From an uncultured Verrucomicrobiota bacterium (GTDB lineage Bacteria > Verrucomicrobiota > Verrucomicrobiia > Limisphaerales > JAJXZI01), in contig CAINDV010001020.1 in assembly GCA_903847485.1 (NCBI GenBank), forward strand, positions 1 through 42,108: 42,108 nucleotides of DNA. Direction: 5' to 3'. A model generated the notes under the pieces. That model saw only the letters and a list, made by a program, of their open reading frames with translations, made no database searches and was not told the origin of the DNA. Shown piece after piece: positions 36,957 to 42,108 of the stretch. Each line of letters starts with the position of its first letter. Positions within the stretch are counted from its first letter, which is position 1. A program made the translations under genes and the position numbers.

Positions 36957-38039
36957 TCATGGCTTTGTTCCCTTCGCCTTCGTGGCCGGGGCCGCCAGTT
37001 GGTAGAACTCGTGCAGCTTCTGTTGGAGCAGCTTCTTGTCCGGTAGGACGGCTTGGTATTCAGCGACGAGCGCCGGAGAAACCGCCCGGCTCAGGGCGTA
37101 TTCGACGACTTCGTTGTCCTTAGTGGCGCAGAGCAACGCGCCGATGGACGGGCGCTCGTGGGGCTTGCGGACATCGCGGTCGAGGGCTTCGAGATAGAAC
37201 TCCATCTTACCCAAGTGCTCCGGCTCGAACTCCCCGACCTTTAAGTCAAAAGCCACCAGCGACTGGAGCGCCCGGTGGTAGAAAACGAGGTCAACGCGAA
37301 AGTCCCGGCCCCCAACTTGCAGGAGGTATTGCTCGCCGACGAAACAGAAATCGCGACCGAGTTCGACGAGGAACTTCTTAAGGTTGGCCACTAACCCCGC
37401 GTGTAAGTCGGCTTCGGAATGGACTTCCGGTAGGTTGAGAAAATCGAGGAGGTAAGTGTCTTTGAAGACGGTTTCGGCGACGGGGTGCAATTCTCTCACC
37501 ACTGGTGAGAGTTTTGGCGGAGATAGGATGGTGCGCTCGAACAGGGCGCCGTTAAGCTGGCGTTCGAGTTCGCGCTTACCCCATTTTTCTCGAATGACTA
37601 GGCGAAGGTAAAACTCCCGTTCTTCTGCGCGTTTGCTCTTGGAAAGGATTAACAAGTTATGCGTCCAAGACAATTGTCGCACCAGTGGTGCGACTTTCTT
37701 GTCGGCCCGGTAAGTTTCGTAGAACTGCCGCATCCGAAACAGACTGGCGCGGGTGAAGCCCTTGATGTCCGGATGATGTCGAGCGATGAAACCAGCCAAC
37801 CGGTCCACCACCCCTTCACCCCAGAAGGCGACTGACAGCTTGCGGCTGATGATCTCCCCGACGCGCCAATACAGGTCTATCAACTCCGTATTAACCGCCT
37901 GCAACGCCCTGGCCCGCGCCGACTGGATCAAACCCACCACTTCCCCGAACGCCTGCGCCTCGCGGCCCGCCGCCGGCGGCCGACTGGCTTTCGCCGGTGC
38001 CTTGACGGGGAGCCGCTTAGTTGACGGTTTCCTCTGCAC
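36957..38039 (-). CDS. yhcG: YhcG/DUF1016-family PD-(D/E)xK nuclease-like protein
   Basis: DLYWRVGEIISRKLS...GFTRASLFRMRQFYETY...LSWTHNLLILSKSK...REKWGKRELERQLNGALFERT...VFKDTYLLDFLNL...DLVFYHRALQSLVAFDLKVGEFEPEHLGKMEFYLEALD. Confidence 0.9.
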   Translation of the reverse strand: MQRKPSTKRLPVKAPAKASRPPAAGREAQAFGEVVGLIQSARARALQAVNTELIDLYWRVGEIISRKLSVAFWGEGVVDRLAGFIARHHPDIKGFTRASLFRMRQFYETYRADKKVAPLVRQLSWTHNLLILSKSKRAEEREFYLRLVIREKWGKRELERQLNGALFERTILSPPKLSPVVRELHPVAETVFKDTYLLDFLNLPEVHSEADLHAGLVANLKKFLVELGRDFCFVGEQYLLQVGGRDFRVDLVFYHRALQSLVAFDLKVGEFEPEHLGKMEFYLEALDRDVRKPHERPSIGALLCATKDNEVVEYALSRAVSPALVAEYQAVLPDKKLLQQKLHEFYQLAAPATKAKGTKP

Positions 38040-38084
38040 GTCGTTGTTAAAGGCTGGCCTGACTTGTTACTTGGCGGAAGTTCC

Positions 38085-39299
38085 TTACTTACCCTTCGCC
38101 TTCGCCGCCGGGGCCACGGCCTTCTCGCCCGCCTTCTCCACAAACGGCACCGGGTTCACCACCGCGCCGTCGCGCACCTTCTGGATACCTTCCGCCACCA
38201 CGCGGTCGCCGGCCTTCACACTGCCTTGGATGAGGCCTTGGATGACCCACTCCTGCCCGACAGGCTCGCCGACACTTACCGGCCGCATACTTACCTTGTT
38301 ATCAGTGCCCACGACCGCGACTAACGAGCGGCCTTGCACGTCCGTCACCGCCCGCTGCGGCACGAGGAGGGCATCCTTCTGGGTGTCGAGCAGCGCCCGG
38401 ACGCGGACGAACATACCCGGTACCAGCAGTTTATTGGAATTAGTGAACTCACCCACGACCGTGATGGTGCCGGTCTTCACATCCACCTGGTTGTTGGCGA
38501 ACCGCACGCGCCCCGGCTCGGAATAGACCGTGCCAGTCGCCAGGACCAGTTCCAGTTCCGGGCCTGCGTCGGCGCGCGCCGCCTTGCCTTCGGCCAAACG
38601 ACGCTCCAGCATTTTGGTCACCAACTGCTGGGACACCGAGAAATACACGCGGATCGGATCCATCTGCACCACGGTGGTCAACAGGCCGGTGCCGGGGCCG
38701 ACGAGATCGCCAACCTGGGCCTTGGCCAGGCCGGCGGACCCGGTCACCGGGGCGCGGATGGTGGTGAAGTTGAGATTCAACTCGGCCTCCTTCACCACCG
38801 CTTGGGCGCTGGCCACCTGGCCGTCCGCCGCCTTATCCGCCTGCACGGCGTCGTCCAGTTCCTGCTTGCTGATGGCTTGGGATGCGGCCAGCGGCGTGTA
38901 ACGTTCCACGTCGAGGGCGGTCTTCCCCTTCTGGGCTTGTGCCTCCATGAGTTGCGCCTTGGCCTTGGCCAAAGTAGCCGCAAACGTGGCCGGCTCGATT
39001 CGGAATAGCACCTGCCCGTTAGTCACATCGCTACCTTCCGAGTAGTCCCGACTAATTAGGTAACCACTCACCTGAGCGGAGATCGTGGCATTGACCTCGC
39101 CTTCCAGTGTGCCCACCGCGTCGCGATAAATCGGCACATCCCGCTGCGTCACGGCGACCACCGCGACGTCCGGTGCGGCCAGGGGTTGGGCGGCTTCCTT
39201 CTCCTTGCAACCGGGCAGCCAAACTAACCAAGCCAGCAGCCCAACCGGCGCTGCCATTTTCCGCATCAAATGTCGTGTCATAGCGTAATTACGTTCCAA
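38085..39299 (-). CDS. RND efflux membrane-fusion protein (AcrA/MexA type)
   Basis: LPGCKEKEAAQPLAAPDVAVVAVTQRDVPIYRDAVGTLEGEVNATISAQVSGYLISRDYSEGSDVTNGQVLFRIEPATFAATLAKAKAQL. Confidence 0.95.
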   Translation of the reverse strand: MERNYAMTRHLMRKMAAPVGLLAWLVWLPGCKEKEAAQPLAAPDVAVVAVTQRDVPIYRDAVGTLEGEVNATISAQVSGYLISRDYSEGSDVTNGQVLFRIEPATFAATLAKAKAQLMEAQAQKGKTALDVERYTPLAASQAISKQELDDAVQADKAADGQVASAQAVVKEAELNLNFTTIRAPVTGSAGLAKAQVGDLVGPGTGLLTTVVQMDPIRVYFSVSQQLVTKMLERRLAEGKAARADAGPELELVLATGTVYSEPGRVRFANNQVDVKTGTITVVGEFTNSNKLLVPGMFVRVRALLDTQKDALLVPQRAVTDVQGRSLVAVVGTDNKVSMRPVSVGEPVGQEWVIQGLIQGSVKAGDRVVAEGIQKVRDGAVVNPVPFVEKAGEKAVAPAAKAKGK

Positions 39300-39417
39300 C
39301 TAGAGCCCAGACTAGTGCAACGGCGCGCTGGCGGAAAGCAGAAATGCCACGGCCGCGGTTCCAGCTTCCTCCAGTGCTGCTTTCCTCTTTCCGCTTTTCG
39401 AGCAAACTACCCCGCGC

Positions 39418-39861
39418 CTAGAATCCGCCCCATTCGCCCCAGCCAGTCCCGGTTCCCCAGCCCGGCGTGTCGTAACCGCTGGTGACGTCAACCTGCTGAT
39501 TCACGAGCGCCTCACCCCGCGAATCCCGGGCCGCCTGCGCATCTTCCGCCGCCAGTCGCAGACCGTCGAGAGTGTTCTGGTAGGCTTGATACTGGGCCTG
39601 CTTACCCACATAGAGCACGTTCTGAGCGTGGTCCGGATAGACGTAGTAAGCGGTGCCGCTCCGGGTCACGACGGAAACCTTGCCCGCCGGCAGGGTCTTC
39701 ATCTGTTGCTGCTGATCCGGCGTGGTGGCCGGTATGATTTTGAAGCCGGACGAAGCCAGCAGACTGGGCGTGGAATACGCCTTCGACGTCGCGCAACCCG
39801 GCGTCATGGCCACCAGTGCGACCGCTCCCAACACCGCCAATAGGATGGTTTTGTTACTCAT
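39418..39861 (-). CDS. Small lipoprotein (paralogue A)
   Basis: Start MSNKTILLAVLGAVALVAMTPGCATSK at 39861; LLASSGFKIIPATTPDQQQQMKTLPAGKVSVV. Confidence 0.7.
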   Translation of the reverse strand: MSNKTILLAVLGAVALVAMTPGCATSKAYSTPSLLASSGFKIIPATTPDQQQQMKTLPAGKVSVVTRSGTAYYVYPDHAQNVLYVGKQAQYQAYQNTLDGLRLAAEDAQAARDSRGEALVNQQVDVTSGYDTPGWGTGTGWGEWGGF

Positions 39862-39948
39862 AAATGATCGTCTTCCGTTGTTGTCTGTATTACTGGTTTC
39901 CGTCGCGTAATGCTGGTAGTTTCGCAAGCCCGACCGTGCTGGTTGCCC

Positions 39949-40434
39949 CTACCACACGCCCCACGGCCCCCACACGCCCCAAGGCCCGCCCCACGCCGCT
40001 CCCCACACGGCGTCTTCGGCAGCATTCATAGCTTGCGACTGCAAGTTCGCTTCCGTGGCGACGCGATTATCGGTAGCGATTTGCCCGTAAACCTTCGCCT
40101 GCTGCTGGCCCAACAGGAGACTCTGATAGGTGTCATACTCAGCATTCCGACCAACGTAGAGTTGCTTGTTGGCGGGATCCGGGTAAACGAAAAAGACCTG
40201 CCCATTCCGCTTCACGAACGAAATCCGGCCCGTCGGGAGAGTCTGGAGATGCTGCTGCTGCTCGGGCGTCGTGGCCGGCATAATCTTGAAGCCGGACGCG
40301 GCCAGCAGGTTCGCGGTTCGGTTCGTCGTCGCACAGCCCGTCACCATGACCCCAAGCGCCACGGTCCCGACGACCAGCACTGCGATCACGGATAAGAGTT
40401 CAAGAATGGTATTTTGCTTCTCGCGCATGGGCAA
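39949..40434 (-). CDS. Small lipoprotein (paralogue B)
   Basis: VTGCATTNRTANLLAASGFKIMPATTPEQQQHLQTLPTGRISFVKRNGQVFFVYPD, clear paralogue of the neighbouring gene; C-terminal GPWGVWGPWGVW. Confidence 0.7.
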   Translation of the reverse strand: MPMREKQNTILELLSVIAVLVVGTVALGVMVTGCATTNRTANLLAASGFKIMPATTPEQQQHLQTLPTGRISFVKRNGQVFFVYPDPANKQLYVGRNAEYDTYQSLLLGQQQAKVYGQIATDNRVATEANLQSQAMNAAEDAVWGAAWGGPWGVWGPWGVW

Positions 40435-40528
40435 AGGCTACCGAAGCTTGACGGCGGTTGCAAGGCGGAAAACCGATAAAATTCTTATTCCGCAGGGCGG
40501 CCTCAAGCTCGGTATGGCCCAGGCCCAG

Positions 40529-40757
40529 AACTCCTGAGCCGTGAGCACCAATTCCAACTGGCAAGGAAACGAGGTGAATCCAAGCACGCCGGGTCAGGGG
40601 ACCCGGCCTACAGCAAGGGCGCGGTTCTGTAGGTCCGATGAGGACCCCGGGCCTGTAGAGTCGCGCCTTTGCTTGTAGGCCGGGTCCCCTGACCCGGCGC
40701 GCTGGGACGCATCCCGTTTCCTCGCCGGTTGGAATTGGTGCTCACGGCTCAGGAGTT
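40529..40757. repeat. Long palindromic element of about 230 bp
   Basis: AACTCCTGAGCCGTGAGCACCAATTCCAAC...CGCCGGGTCAGGGGACCCGGCCTACAG with its inverted counterpart CTTGTAGGCCGGGTCCCCTGACCCGGCG...GTTGGAATTGGTGCTCACGGCTCAGGAGTT. Confidence 0.93.
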
Positions 40758-42034
40758 TTGAGTCTTCGGCGCGGCGGGCGGGGCCGGCTCGTTTTCCGCG
40801 ATCCAGTAGCGGGGCGTTTCGCCCAACTTGGCGCATAACTCGTTTACTTCGCGTTGGAGTTCAATCATCCGCCGTTCATGACCGACGGCGACCTGGTTGG
40901 ACCGTGTCAGGGCGTCATTGCGGACGCGAAGTTCCTCGGTCTGTTGCCGCAGCGCCGCTTCCGTGTGTCGGCGCTCGGTGATGTCGCGGTAGATATACTG
41001 GTAGTTACCGTCCTGCATCTTTTTGGAACGTATTTCTACTGGCACGGTGGTGCCATCGGGGCGAAGCAAGGTGCGCACATTGACGACGATGCACCCCATT
41101 CTTAGCCGGTTATAGTCCAGCGGTTGGGCGTTCAGTTTCTGGGGGTCAAATAGCTCGTGGACCCGGCGGAGGAGAACTCCCCCAAATTCCGGCCGGCCAG
41201 CTTCTGCATTTGCGAATTGGCGTGGGTTATCCTCCCATCAGGAGTGCCGAACAAGATTCCGTCCACGGCAAAATGAATGGCGTCCCAGTACTTGGTCCTG
41301 CTCTCCCGCAGCGCCGCCTCGGCCTGCTTGCGTTCGGTGATGTCGCTCAGCACGAGGCGACAGACGAGCGGGACGTCTTCGTCCTGCACTAAGTTGCCCT
41401 CCAGCCGCGCCCAGAAGGCGTGGCCGTCTTTCTTCACCATCCGCAACTCGCAGGCTGGCGGGGGACCGGCCGCCAAGAGTTGTTGGCGGAGCAGGTAATA
41501 AGTGTCCTGGTCCTCTTTGAGGATGAACTGGGAGAATGGCCGTTTGACCAGCGCACTCCGCACCACGCCCAGCAAGGTGGCGGCGGTGAGGTTAGTCTCC
41601 AGGATAACTCCCGGTTCACTGAGGGTGACATAGCCCACCAGGGCTAAGCCATAGAGATCGAAATAGCGGGCCTTGGTGGCGGTTAGTTCCGCCTGCGTCC
41701 GGCGCAGCTCCTCGTTTTGCATCTCCAGCTCGATCTGGTGGACCTGGAGTTTGTGGAGGGTCTCGGGGGTGGCCTCGGGCGCTGCGGGGCGGAGCTGGTG
41801 CGCCGCTTTGGCGCGCTGGCGGAGGGTGGGGGTGGTCGGACTGGTCGGACTGGTTGCGGAGACCCTTGCACTCGGGGCAGGCGGAGCAGCCCCAGAAGGG
41901 TTGGCCGGCATGGGTCCCGTGCTGGGCGGTGCGCTGGCGCATGGGCCGGCCGCAGAGTGGGCAGGCCAAGGTGGCTGGCTGGTCAGACTTGTCTGACGGG
42001 TCTGACTGGCCAAGTCTAAGGACATATAGGTCAC
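40749..42034 (-). pseudogene. Multi-PAS sensor protein gene, frameshifted at a C/G homopolymer (or a sequencing indel)
   Basis: 42034..41132 and 41099..40749 read as PAS segments (YWDAIHFAVDGILFGTPDGRITHANSQMQKLAGRNLG | GVLLRRVHELFDPQKLNAQPLDYNRLRMGCIVVNVRTLLRPDGTTVPVEIRSKKMQDGNYQYIYRDITERR), joined by +1 G at the CCCCC run 41179-41183. Confidence 0.75.
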
Positions 42035-42108
42035 TTGAGGACTCTGATAGCCTCGGGTATTTCTCGTATCGATGTCAGCTCCGTTCCGGCTCCGCTCCGC
42101 TCCGCCTC

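Noticed and set aside
1-42108. tRNA or rRNA genes
   Set aside because: None recognised by eye on either strand; a tRNAscan-SE run would be decisive.

Overview
High-GC bacterial window, probably Verrucomicrobia/PVC-like judging by its gene families and repeat families (inference; no marker gene or search used). Nearly all genes are on the minus strand. Main blocks: (1) left-edge accessory cluster: PLD-family ORF running off the edge, higBA toxin-antitoxin, ETF-QO-like flavoprotein; (2) methyltransferase, a NagK-MurQ fusion and a 12-kb amino-sugar cluster (three GH20-family proteins plus an SGNH hydrolase, two of them sharing a beta-solenoid module); (3) accessory hotspot 18.9-24.8 kb: palindromic MITE-like elements, XRE regulator, single-chain Type IIL (MmeI-like) restriction-modification enzyme, a CRISPR-like 21-bp repeat array, a 21-bp tandem-repeat tract, and a VirD4/TraD-like remnant split by a palindrome; (4) envelope block: outer-membrane factor, DUF4410 lipoprotein, MscS channel, PPK2, RND pump and membrane-fusion protein, interrupted by a YhcG-like nuclease and by an AT-richer insert encoding an unfamiliar tandem Cys/His-repeat protein; (5) paralogous lipoproteins and a frameshifted PAS gene at the right edge. 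Strongest unexplained pattern: several accessory genes lie directly next to duplicated 3'-end 'tails' of resident genes (the ETF-QO ferredoxin tail three times, the membrane-fusion-protein tail once). This suggests cargo insertion at gene 3' ends with tail duplication. A second theme is palindromic repeats that now supply codons or stop codons to genes. All family calls are from reading motifs, not database searches.
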